Shown piece after piece: positions 1-6,366 of a DNA stretch of 8,185 nt. Source of the DNA: Elusimicrobiota bacterium (GTDB taxonomy: Bacteria; CG03; SLGR01; PWQF01); assembly GCA_003558145.1 (NCBI GenBank), contig PWMP01000038.1:1-8185 (forward strand). Direction: 5' to 3'. The notes below the pieces were generated by a model. That model was given only the letters and a program-made list of their open reading frames with translations, was not told the origin of the DNA and searched no databases. Both the position numbers and the translations under genes were made by a program. Numbering within the stretch: the first letter of the stretch is position 1; each line of letters starts with the position of its first letter.

Positions 1-143
1 CAGCGTTGATGATAGTGACAGCCGTCAGCGTAACATTAGGTGCCTATATAAGCAGGTATCTTCCGCCGCAAGCCGTAAGAATTGGTGGAGGTACGGTTTT
101 TGTTGTTATAGGACTGCTGATGGTTTCGGGGAGGTTTGGTTAA
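1..143 (+). CDS. C-terminal fragment of a TMEM165/GDT1-like (UPF0016) cation transporter
   Basis: The gene enters from the left edge; in-frame codons run from base 3 to TAA at 141-143, giving 46 residues. The visible part is one hydrophobic segment (ALMIVTAVSVTLGAYISRYL), a short loop with LPPQAVRIGGG, and a final hydrophobic helix (VFVVIGLLMVSGRFG). Small-residue helix, LP-containing loop, glycine-rich turn and terminal 'lF.v.GllmL'-type helix is how TMEM165/GDT1 proteins end. Family members move Mn2+ or Ca2+ across membranes. The signature E-G-D-K/R-T/S motifs would lie outside the window, so the family is inferred from the tail alone. Its stop shares the palindrome TTAA with the stop of the opposing gene. 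It could be another small polytopic transporter. Confidence 0.55.
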   Translation, partial: ALMIVTAVSVTLGAYISRYLPPQAVRIGGGTVFVVIGLLMVSGRFG

Positions 144-2485
144 TCAAGGGAGACTGTGGATAGAGCCGCTGTCAGGTACAGCAGCGATACGGCTATCATT
201 ACCGCTGTAAATCCGGTATTAAGTGAAATAACGGAAGCAAGTGTTGCCGCTATTACTGAAAAACAGCCGTCTATACCCCAGCACCATGGAACGTTGTATG
301 GATTTTTCCTTCCAACATGGCTCAGGGCCATAGGGAACGGCATTCCCATTAAAAATCCTGCCGGCAGAATAAGCGCGAAAGCGATAAATACTTTAAGTAC
401 CGTATCAAGACCCACCGTGGAGTAGAATATACTGTCAAGCGCTAATGAATAAGTAATTGCCAGCGCGGCAACCGCAATGCATACCTTTGCAATGTTTGAG
501 GGAGTTGTCTGAAGACGGGTGGACAGCCGGCTTCCTATACCGGCCGAGAAAAGCATAAAAGCAATTACAAAGGAGGCAGAATATACAGGACTGCCAAAAT
601 AGAATGTGAATTTCTGTATGAAAACCATCTCCATGAATATAAATCCAAGACCCAGACAGCTGAAGTAGGCAGCAGAGAAAAGCTTATTTGTAAGCTTCTT
701 TTTAAGCTTGAAAAGGGGTAGAATTATAAGGATGAAGGCGGCTATGGAAACCTGTATCAGAGTGAAGACAAGTATGAGATAGCCCAACTCCATGAAAGAA
801 AAATCCCTGAAGGATCCCTCTTTTATTATATGCCGCGCGCTTCTTAATGTCAGGAAGTTCAGAAAAAACGGCTTATTGTCCGTGGCGGGCCTTATATTGA
901 ATTTGTAATCCCGGTAAAACTCTTCCCTTTTGGGTGAAAGTATGTGATTAATATAGTTTAAATAGTTATCATCGGGAAGAGAATGGTAAAAATTTGTTTG
1001 AATGTCTTCGGGTATGGCTATGTCAAAAAGGTTCTCCCTGCAGAAGTCACCTATTATTTTTTTCTGTGTGTCCGTGAATGGTGAAGCCGAAACTATGAAA
1101 TGAATCATGTTCCAGTCCCTCACGGCTGCTATATGGGCATCCGGATACATTCCCCTTTTTTCAAGAGTGCGCGAAAGTGAAGCCAGCAGTTTGAGAGATG
1201 TCCTGTAGGGATAGTCTGTCCATGCCGGTACGTAAAGAATGCCGTCATCCGAAAGCAGATCCATCATTCTGTCCAGAGACTCAAGCGTCAAGATGTATTT
1301 TTCCCTGAGGGCATATAAACCCGCCGTTCCGCGGAAAGTATTGGCGGCTGGAAGGTATATAAGATCATATTTTTCATCCGTTGTGAAAAGAAATGTCCTG
1401 GAATCAACCGCTTTAATAGTAAAGGCGGAAGTATCCAGTTCAGCGTGCTTTTGTATGAGCCGGGCAGTTTTTTCTGCAGTCGGATCCGCCGCAGTTATGC
1501 GGTCGGCTCCCTCATAATCTGCGTAGAATGCGCTATAAAAAGTTCCGGCCTCAAGAGATAGAACACTGTCTATGGCGGCAACCCTGAACGGAATTGCCTT
1601 GGGTGTATTAGAAAGTATGGAATAATCTTTTCCGGAATTAAAAACCGGACCCAGCGTGTTGCCGTTAAGGAATATGGTGTCGGACACCGGTATCTCTCCT
1701 TCGTAAGCCAGGCTGAGTCCGGGAGCGAACCTGCTTGCAGGGGTTTCTGCATATTGAATCAGCCCGTGTACACTTAGACTTACACCTCTTATTTTTGCGT
1801 CCGGCTGATTCATGGCGTAGCTTATGTCCTTGTACTGGGACAGATGAAATGACGGCGGTATAATGGCGACAATTACGGACAGTGCTGCAGTTATGTACAG
1901 AATAGCGTAATTTAGCTTTTTTCTTTTTTCAGGGAATGCGAAAACAGCGCCTGCCAGCGGAATAAGCGCTGCCAGCGGAATAAGGCTTTCGGGAGCGGCA
2001 TGTCTTATCATTACAAGGGGAAGAACTGCTCCTGCGGCGGAGCCCAGTAGATTTGAGAAATAAAGTTTAGCCGTGGATTCGGTATGCCGGGTAAAAAGAA
2101 TTGCCATTACTAGGGCTCCAGTAAGAAACGGAATAAAAAATACTCCATAACTTAGGGCAAGCCCGAGCATGTGCGATATCTGGCTCAGGACAAGGTAACT
2201 GTCGAAGCTGAGCTGCGGCACTGCTGTCAAAAGCGGTGAAATCAGAATGCCCGCGCTTGTCAGAATAAGAAGAATAAAAACGGTTGAGGAGGATTGAAAA
2301 AGTTTTTTTCCCCGAAATAGCGCAAGAATAGTGCCGCTTGCCCCGAACCCGAGCATTGCGGCTGAAATAATCATATAGGCGAAATGGTGCCACTGCACTA
2401 TTGAAAGGACATGCATTAAAATTACCTGGTAGGATATAAGGGCTGCCGAAAGCAGGGCGACTGTCAGGTATAGGCGCCTTTTCAT
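140..2485 (-). CDS. Polytopic membrane protein with spermidine-synthase-like (Rossmann methyltransferase-fold) domain
   Basis: A 781-residue protein beginning MKRRLYLTVA. Residues about 5-210 are a hydrophobic block of roughly six to seven TM helices. Residues about 215-550 are soluble with a methyltransferase-like core (about 299-440) and PATDNKPFFLNF at 533-544, matching the TDDRPFF-type motif of spermidine-synthase-like proteins. Residues about 563-781 are a second TM block with conserved-looking stretches LGLGFIFMEMVFIQ (611-624), GFLMGMPFPMALSHVG (710-725) and PWCWGIDGCFSV (733-744). Bacterial proteins of this layout are often labelled 'spermidine synthase', but real SpeE is a soluble enzyme of about 290 residues, so aminopropyl transfer should not be assumed. 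The Gly-rich SAM loop is degenerate. The ATG at 2485 lies 7 nt after the pcm stop with no clear Shine-Dalgarno, suggesting translational coupling; an upstream TTG at 2518 would lie inside pcm. Substrate unknown. Confidence 0.8.
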   Translation of the reverse strand: MKRRLYLTVALLSAALISYQVILMHVLSIVQWHHFAYMIISAAMLGFGASGTILALFRGKKLFQSSSTVFILLILTSAGILISPLLTAVPQLSFDSYLVLSQISHMLGLALSYGVFFIPFLTGALVMAILFTRHTESTAKLYFSNLLGSAAGAVLPLVMIRHAAPESLIPLAALIPLAGAVFAFPEKRKKLNYAILYITAALSVIVAIIPPSFHLSQYKDISYAMNQPDAKIRGVSLSVHGLIQYAETPASRFAPGLSLAYEGEIPVSDTIFLNGNTLGPVFNSGKDYSILSNTPKAIPFRVAAIDSVLSLEAGTFYSAFYADYEGADRITAADPTAEKTARLIQKHAELDTSAFTIKAVDSRTFLFTTDEKYDLIYLPAANTFRGTAGLYALREKYILTLESLDRMMDLLSDDGILYVPAWTDYPYRTSLKLLASLSRTLEKRGMYPDAHIAAVRDWNMIHFIVSASPFTDTQKKIIGDFCRENLFDIAIPEDIQTNFYHSLPDDNYLNYINHILSPKREEFYRDYKFNIRPATDNKPFFLNFLTLRSARHIIKEGSFRDFSFMELGYLILVFTLIQVSIAAFILIILPLFKLKKKLTNKLFSAAYFSCLGLGFIFMEMVFIQKFTFYFGSPVYSASFVIAFMLFSAGIGSRLSTRLQTTPSNIAKVCIAVAALAITYSLALDSIFYSTVGLDTVLKVFIAFALILPAGFLMGMPFPMALSHVGRKNPYNVPWCWGIDGCFSVIAATLASVISLNTGFTAVMIAVSLLYLTAALSTVSLD
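1951..1984. repeat. Short in-frame tandem repeat, 16-bp units at 18-bp period
   Basis: CTGCCAGCGGAATAAG occurs at 1951-1966 and again at 1969-1984. On the minus strand it encodes LIPLAA followed by LIPLAG, around residues 168-179 of the membrane protein. The 18-bp period keeps the reading frame, as expected from slippage duplication of six codons inside a TM helix. Confidence 0.75.
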
Positions 2486-2492
2486 TAAAAAT

Positions 2493-3269
2493 TTATTCGT
2501 TGCGGGTAAACGGCACAAATCTTACCGGCATAAGGCGGCGCGTGGTTATTTCCTCGCCGTTTTTTTCTACCATAACAAGGTACTGAGTCTGGTAAGGGTG
2601 CCCAACCGGTATTATCATTTTTCCGCCGTCGGCAAGCTGACGGACTAGCGGCGGAGGTATATACTCAGCCGCGGCGGTAACTACTATGCAGTCAAAAGGG
2701 GCTTTTTCCTCCCAGCCCCAGTATCCGTCGGCAAGTTTTACTTCAATATTTTCGTATTCAAGTTCTTTAAGGTCATTTTTTGCCCTGGTTCCCAACGGTT
2801 CAATTATTTCAATAGTATAAACTTTTTCTACTATTTCGGAGAGCACCGCTGCCTGGTATCCTGAGCCGGTTCCTATTTCCAGCGCCCTGTGGTGCGGCTG
2901 AGGGTTAACGATTTCGGTCATATAGGCAACTATATAAGGCTGGGATATTGTCTGTCCCCATCCAATGGGAAGAGGCCTGTCTTGGTATGCAGAAGAAACC
3001 ATTCGCTCCGGCACGAGGCGGTGTCTGGGCACCTGCAGCATAGCGTTGAGAACAGCGGGATTGTTTATACCGCGGTTTTTCAGCTGTGTTTCTACCATTC
3101 TTTCGGCTCCTGGATGAGAGGGCTGAACATCATCCTGCGAAAGAGCAACTTCTGATTCGCCGGATATTTCCGGCGGTCTTGAGGCAGCTGCGCCCGCGTA
3201 TCGGATGCAGCAGGAAAAAGTGAAAAAAATAACTGCTGCGGAGAAATATTTCATAGAATTTAAATGCAT
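2493..3269 (-). CDS. pcm: Protein-L-isoaspartate O-methyltransferase with N-terminal signal peptide
   Basis: A 258-residue SAM-dependent methyltransferase that methylates L-isoaspartyl residues in aged proteins so they can revert to aspartate. Family motifs are intact: VPRHRLVP (80-87), GQTISQPYIVAYM (105-117), the SAM-binding loop EIGTGSGYQAA (131-141), acidic YTIEIIE (151-157), ADGYWGW (180-186) and APFDCIVVTAA (190-200). Typical cytosolic Pcm is about 210 residues. The extra roughly 50 residues here begin with K7, a hydrophobic core (about 8-21) and an AGA-A site near 25-28, which looks like a Sec signal peptide followed by a linker. The cysteines at 20-21 do not form a good lipobox. ATG 3269 is preferred because a TATAAT box ends 6 nt upstream; ATG at 3254 is the alternative. 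It is the middle gene of a three-gene minus-strand cluster, 7 nt before the spermidine-synthase-like gene. Confidence 0.93.
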   Translation of the reverse strand: MHLNSMKYFSAAVIFFTFSCCIRYAGAAASRPPEISGESEVALSQDDVQPSHPGAERMVETQLKNRGINNPAVLNAMLQVPRHRLVPERMVSSAYQDRPLPIGWGQTISQPYIVAYMTEIVNPQPHHRALEIGTGSGYQAAVLSEIVEKVYTIEIIEPLGTRAKNDLKELEYENIEVKLADGYWGWEEKAPFDCIVVTAAAEYIPPPLVRQLADGGKMIIPVGHPYQTQYLVMVEKNGEEITTRRLMPVRFVPFTRNE

Positions 3270-3275
3270 ATATGA

Positions 3276-3304
3276 ATTATAACAAAAACACGTAGTACTT
3301 TAAA
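3276..3304 (-). promoter_or_regulatory. Candidate promoter for pcm (possibly leaderless)
   Basis: On the minus strand a TTTAAA -35 (3299-3304, 4 of 6 consensus bases), a 17-bp spacer and a perfect TATAAT -10 (3276-3281) precede pcm. Only 6 nt separate the -10 from the ATG at 3269, so a start about 7 nt downstream would fall on or next to the ATG. No Shine-Dalgarno is present. The -35 lies just beyond the stop of the upstream permease gene, so pcm may have its own promoter as well as readthrough. Confidence 0.5.
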
Positions 3305-3308
3305 CCCT

Positions 3309-4052
3309 TTAAAACTGTCCGGAAAGGAGCAGCAGGCTCATTGCCGCGGCAGCAGTCAGGAATATGTTTCTCAACCAAAGGTTGCCTTTTAATACGGCAA
3401 TCCTGGCTCCAACATATCCTCCGGCAAACATTGCTGCTGACAAAGGTGCGGCATAAGTAAAGTTTACAGCGCCTGAATGGATGAAATATACGCATGCAGC
3501 GGCCGAAGAAAAAACATTCAGAACTTTTGTAAGTCCTGCGGCTCTCATAAAGCTCATTCCCCACAGAAGTATAAAGATGTATGTAAGTATTGTTATATAG
3601 GCGCCGCTGAAAAAGCCGCCGTAAATCCCCAGTATAAAAACAGCAATCCATCCTGCAGTTTTGCGGCCCGGCGCTGCAGGTCTTTCCGCAAGGCCGAGGC
3701 CCCTGTTTAAGAACACCAGTACGGTTACTGCCAGGACAACGATAGCAATTACGCTGCGGAGGACAGTTTCATCTACTGCAAGTACAATCCCTGCTCCGGC
3801 AAACGAAGCAATAGCGGTAAGTACTGAAAGTTTTGCGATCAGGGATAGAGGTGTTTTTTTTACTTCTGAGGCGAATCCGGCCGTTCCGCTGAGGCTCATA
3901 AAAATAAGAGCGAACATATTTGTAGCCACGGCCTGGTGAGGAGTCAGTCCGACCAATATCAGCAGGGGAACGGTGACAAGAGACAGGCCTCCGGTTGATA
4001 CTCCCACCATACTTATAGAAAAAAAAGCTATGCTTAAAAGTAATATGTCCAT
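3309..4052 (-). CDS. TauE/SafE (TSUP) family sulfite/organosulfonate-type permease
   Basis: A 247-residue, very hydrophobic inner-membrane protein with about eight TM helices arranged as two related halves. The first half opens with the family signature GVSTGGLSLVTVPLLILVGL followed by TPHQAVATNMFA. The second half repeats the pattern as GIYGGFFSGAYITILTYIFI followed by MRAAGLTKVLNVFSSAA. TSUP proteins are proposed to export or import sulfite, sulfonates, sulfoacetate or other small anions; nothing nearby fixes the substrate. ATG 4052 is chosen because a TATAAT box lies 9 nt upstream and the protein then starts directly in TM1. A longer reading from a TTG at 4121 would overlap the divergent glnS start and both promoters. 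pcm follows after 39 nt. Family call is secure; substrate is not. Confidence 0.88.
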   Translation of the reverse strand: MDILLLSIAFFSISMVGVSTGGLSLVTVPLLILVGLTPHQAVATNMFALIFMSLSGTAGFASEVKKTPLSLIAKLSVLTAIASFAGAGIVLAVDETVLRSVIAIVVLAVTVLVFLNRGLGLAERPAAPGRKTAGWIAVFILGIYGGFFSGAYITILTYIFILLWGMSFMRAAGLTKVLNVFSSAAACVYFIHSGAVNFTYAAPLSAAMFAGGYVGARIAVLKGNLWLRNIFLTAAAAMSLLLLSGQF

Positions 4053-4061
4053 AACAAAATT

Positions 4062-4090
4062 ATTATAACGGAAAAATCTTACTTTGAAAA
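4062..4090 (-). promoter_or_regulatory. Promoter of the TSUP permease, overlapping the glnS promoter
   Basis: On the minus strand: TTTTCA (4085-4090, 4 of 6), 17-bp spacer, perfect TATAAT (4062-4067). The ATG at 4052 lies 9 nt past the -10, and no Shine-Dalgarno lies between, suggesting a leader of zero to a few bases. Its -35 overlaps the opposing glnS -35 at 4085-4089. Confidence 0.6.
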
Positions 4091-4112
4091 CAGGAGCGTA
4101 AATTTGTATATT
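4084..4112 (+). promoter_or_regulatory. Promoter of glnS (leaderless architecture)
   Basis: TTGAAA (4084-4089, 5 of 6) and TATATT (4107-4112, 5 of 6) are separated by the ideal 17 bp. The following 8 nt (AACAGTCA) lead straight to ATG 4121 and contain no Shine-Dalgarno, so the predicted transcription start falls at or within about two bases of the initiator codon. Confidence 0.7.
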
Positions 4113-4120
4113 AACAGTCA

Positions 4121-5788
4121 ATGAGTACAGGAAATTTTATAAAAGATATAATAAATGAAGACATCAGGACCGGCCGCTGGTATGGAAGGGTTGCCACCAG
4201 GTTCCCGCCCGAACCCAACGGTTTTCTGCATATAGGACACGCCAAGTCCATATGTCTTAACTTTGGAATTGCGGAACAATACTCCGGAATATGCAACCTG
4301 AGGTTTGACGACACCAACCCCGTAAAGGAAGAGCAGAAATACATAGACTCGATAAAGGAAGATGTCTCATGGCTTGGTTTTGACTGGAAAGACAGGGAAT
4401 ACTATGCCTCGGATTATTTTGGCCGGATGTATGAATGCGCAGTCAAACTGATAAAAAAAGGAAAGGCATATGTTGATGATCTCAGTCAGGAGAAGATAAA
4501 AGAATTTCGCGGAACTTTTACTGAACCGGGGAAAAAAAGCCCTTTCAGGGATCGTGGGACTGAAGAAAATCTTGAGCTTTTTGAAAAAATGAAAAACGGA
4601 GAGTTTAAAGACGGGGAAAAAGTCCTTAGGGCAAAGATAGAGATGACTTCTCCTAATTTAAACATGCGTGACCCGGTTATGTACCGGATACTCCATACGG
4701 CCCATCCGCGAACGGGGAATGAGTGGTGTATATATCCGATGTATGATTTTGCCCATTGCCTGGAAGACTCCATAGAGGAGATAACCCATTCTATATGTAC
4801 GCTGGAGTTTGAAGACCACAGGCCGCTTTATGACTGGTTCCTTGAAGAACTCGGACTTCACCATCCGCAGCAGATAGAGTTTGCCCGGCTCAATATTTCG
4901 TACAATGTGCTTAGCAAGAGAAAACTGGGACTCCTGGTAAGCGAAAAGAAAGTAGAAGGGTGGGATGACCCGAGAATGCCTACTATATCGGGGCTTCGCA
5001 GAAGAGGCTATACTGCCGCCTCCATAAGAGATTTTGCCTCCAGGATAGGAGTAGCTAAGGCAAACAGTACCGTTGACACTGCGCTGCTGGAGCACTGTAT
5101 CAGGGAAGAATTAAATAAAACCGCTGACAGGGTGTTTGCCGTGCTTGATCCGCTGAAAATTATCATAACTAATTATCCGGAAGATAAAAGCGAATATTTT
5201 GAGGTTGAAAATAATCCTGAAGATTCGGCTTCCGGGACAAGGGAACTTAAATTCGGCAGGGAAATATATATAGAGAGAGAAGACTTTATGGAAGCCCCGC
5301 CGAAAAAATTCTTCAGACTGGCACCCGGAAGGGAAAGCCGGCTGAAAAGCGCCTATTATATTAAATGCAATGAAGTTGTTAAAGACAGCAGCGGAAGCAT
5401 AAAAGAGCTGCGCTGCACCTATGACCCCGAATCAAGGGGCGGGGATACTCCCGACAGGAGAAAGGTAAGCGGAACACTGCACTGGATATGCGCCCCCGGC
5501 GCCGTGAATATTACAGTACGACAGTACGACAGGCTTTTCACCCGTGAGAATCCCGATGAAGCGGAAGATTTCCGCCTCTGCATCAATCCTGATTCCCTTG
5601 CTGTTAACAAAGAATGTATGGCTGAAAGTTCACTTAAGGATATTGAACCCGGTAAAAGAGTTCAGTTTTTCAGGCACGGCTACTACATTGCAGACATAAA
5701 GGACTCTAAAAAAGGCAAACCTGTATTCAACCGGATAGTATCCCTTAAAGATACCTGGGCAAAGATAGTTAAGAAGGAAGGAAGCTAA
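4121..5788 (+). CDS. glnS: Glutaminyl-tRNA synthetase
   Basis: A cytoplasmic class I aminoacyl-tRNA synthetase of 555 residues, close to the 554 of E. coli GlnRS, charging tRNA-Gln with glutamine using ATP. The class I signature sits in PPEPNGFLHIGHAKS (29-43, HIGH at 37-40). The second ATP motif is VLSKRKL (263-269), the GlnRS/GluRS-type form of KMSKS. Other family blocks are RFDDTNP (61-67), YDFAHCLEDS (208-217) and DDPRMPTISGLRRRG (282-296). From about residue 335 to the end is the two-part beta-barrel anticodon-binding region. The GlnRS-specific blocks separate it from GluRS, and it implies direct glutaminylation, though a GatCAB route elsewhere cannot be excluded. No appended YqeY-like domain is seen. 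Transcribed divergently from the permease; its TAA overlaps the end of the interrupted nitroreductase frame. Confidence 0.97.
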   Translation: MSTGNFIKDIINEDIRTGRWYGRVATRFPPEPNGFLHIGHAKSICLNFGIAEQYSGICNLRFDDTNPVKEEQKYIDSIKEDVSWLGFDWKDREYYASDYFGRMYECAVKLIKKGKAYVDDLSQEKIKEFRGTFTEPGKKSPFRDRGTEENLELFEKMKNGEFKDGEKVLRAKIEMTSPNLNMRDPVMYRILHTAHPRTGNEWCIYPMYDFAHCLEDSIEEITHSICTLEFEDHRPLYDWFLEELGLHHPQQIEFARLNISYNVLSKRKLGLLVSEKKVEGWDDPRMPTISGLRRRGYTAASIRDFASRIGVAKANSTVDTALLEHCIREELNKTADRVFAVLDPLKIIITNYPEDKSEYFEVENNPEDSASGTRELKFGREIYIEREDFMEAPPKKFFRLAPGRESRLKSAYYIKCNEVVKDSSGSIKELRCTYDPESRGGDTPDRRKVSGTLHWICAPGAVNITVRQYDRLFTRENPDEAEDFRLCINPDSLAVNKECMAESSLKDIEPGKRVQFFRHGYYIADIKDSKKGKPVFNRIVSLKDTWAKIVKKEGS

Positions 5789-5964
5789 AAGTTTTCTGAC
5801 GGGGGGTTATATTTAACTATTTCTTTCAGCGCTTTTCTTTTGTCGGAAGCGGCCCGGCGCCTTATCGGGTCTTTTTCTGTATGCCGGTTTTCCGGGTAAC
5901 CCATTGATATCAGAAGGGGGACCTTTATTTTCTTTCCCAGCCCCAGTGCTTTTTTGACTTTCTT
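5785..5964 (-). pseudogene. Orphaned C-terminal part of the nitroreductase, beyond an in-frame TAA
   Basis: After the TAA at 5965-5967 the same frame stays open for 59 codons to TAG at 5785-5787. The translation is recognisably the end of a nitroreductase: KKVKKALGLGKKIKVPLLIS, then MGYPENRHTEKDPIRR, then a basic helix ending KEIVKYNPPSENF. LISMGYP is the family's last core strand and the basic residues after it normally approach the FMN phosphate. With the first 133 residues, the uninterrupted reading would be 193 codons, a normal family length. There is no frameshift: a one-base change of the stop to GAA (giving GWFSEKKVKK) would restore the protein. No start codon with a Shine-Dalgarno suggests that this part is translated on its own. 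Confidence 0.85.
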
Positions 5965-6366
5965 TTAGCTGAACCAGCCTATATAACAGCTTCCCAGTCC
6001 TTCTTCGGTGGCCTGCAGTACAAGGTTCTGACAGGCTATTCCTATGTCAATAAGGTAAAAATTGGTGTTCCTTACAAACGATCCGGCTTTTGAAGTGAAA
6101 CTTTTTACGTCAGCGCAAACGGTTATAAGTACGGGGGCGGACTTTATAAATTTGCTCATACGGTATATTTCCGAGCAGGCCGCGTCTGCCAGTTTTTCTC
6201 TCGGCCCTTTTTCATCAAGAACTATAAAACGCCAAGGCTGGGCGTTGCAGGCTGAAGGTGACAGGCGAGCTGCCTGAAGGCATTTGTCCAACTTTTCCCT
6301 TTCAACGGGAGAAGATGAATATTTTCTGCAGCTGCAGCGCTGCTGTACAAGTTGACAGAAGTCCAC
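5965..6366 (-). CDS. Nitroreductase family protein, truncated by an in-frame stop
   Basis: FMN-dependent NAD(P)H oxidoreductase fold; family members reduce nitroaromatics, quinones or flavins and act as dimers. The N-terminal FMN motif is QQRCSCRKY (8-16), where most members have RRSxRxF. SPSACNAQPWRFIVL (36-50) is the second hallmark, and the third is the helix DIGIACQNLVLQATEEGLGSCYIGWF (107-132, of which GLGSCYIGWF is diagnostic). Translation stops at TAA 5965-5967, leaving 133 residues against the usual 170-200, so the last core strand and C-terminal FMN contacts are lost and the product is probably not functional. The start is GTG 6366, directly abutting the TAA of the upstream 81-residue gene, with AAGGA 7 nt before it (6374-6378), so the two are translationally coupled. 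Nonsense mutation, assembly error and readthrough are the possible explanations. Confidence 0.85.
   Translation of the reverse strand: MDFCQLVQQRCSCRKYSSSPVEREKLDKCLQAARLSPSACNAQPWRFIVLDEKGPREKLADAACSEIYRMSKFIKSAPVLITVCADVKSFTSKAGSFVRNTNFYLIDIGIACQNLVLQATEEGLGSCYIGWFS

Noticed and set aside
156..425. Plus-strand open frame of 89 codons over the end of the membrane spermidine-synthase-like gene
   Set aside because: Antisense to a well-supported TM segment, without Shine-Dalgarno or recognisable protein features.
2486..2518. An 11-residue N-terminal extension of the membrane spermidine-synthase-like protein from a TTG at 2518
   Set aside because: It overlaps the end of pcm in another frame, uses a rare start codon, and puts polar residues before a typical MKRR start of TM1.
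3204..3218. Lipoprotein signal (cysteines 20-21) in the exported Pcm
   Set aside because: The residues before the cysteines (TFS) do not give the usual L-[AS]-[GA]-C lipobox; ordinary signal peptidase cleavage near AGA-A fits better.
3299..3313. TTTAAA-CCC-TTTAAA inverted repeat as a terminator or operator between the permease and pcm
   Set aside because: The stem would be six A/T pairs with a 3-nt loop and no adjoining T-run. It is better explained by the permease stop codon and the pcm -35 box; chance in A/T-rich DNA is likely.
4053..4121. A longer TSUP permease starting at a TTG at 4121
   Set aside because: The extension would overlap both divergent promoters and the glnS start, is not hydrophobic like the rest, and ATG 4052 is well placed after its own -10.
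4486..5095. Minus-strand open frames of 95 and 145 codons inside glnS
   Set aside because: They are fully covered by the strongly conserved glnS frame and their translations show no domain; they are shadows.
5513..5530. CAGTACGA repeated in tandem within glnS
   Set aside because: It encodes part of the conserved barrel region (VRQYDRLF) and is only two copies; no sign of a functional repeat.
5965..5967. The nitroreductase internal stop as a selenocysteine or pyrrolysine codon
   Set aside because: The codon is TAA, not TGA or TAG, and other genes here end in TAA normally, so known recoding or a reassigned code does not fit.
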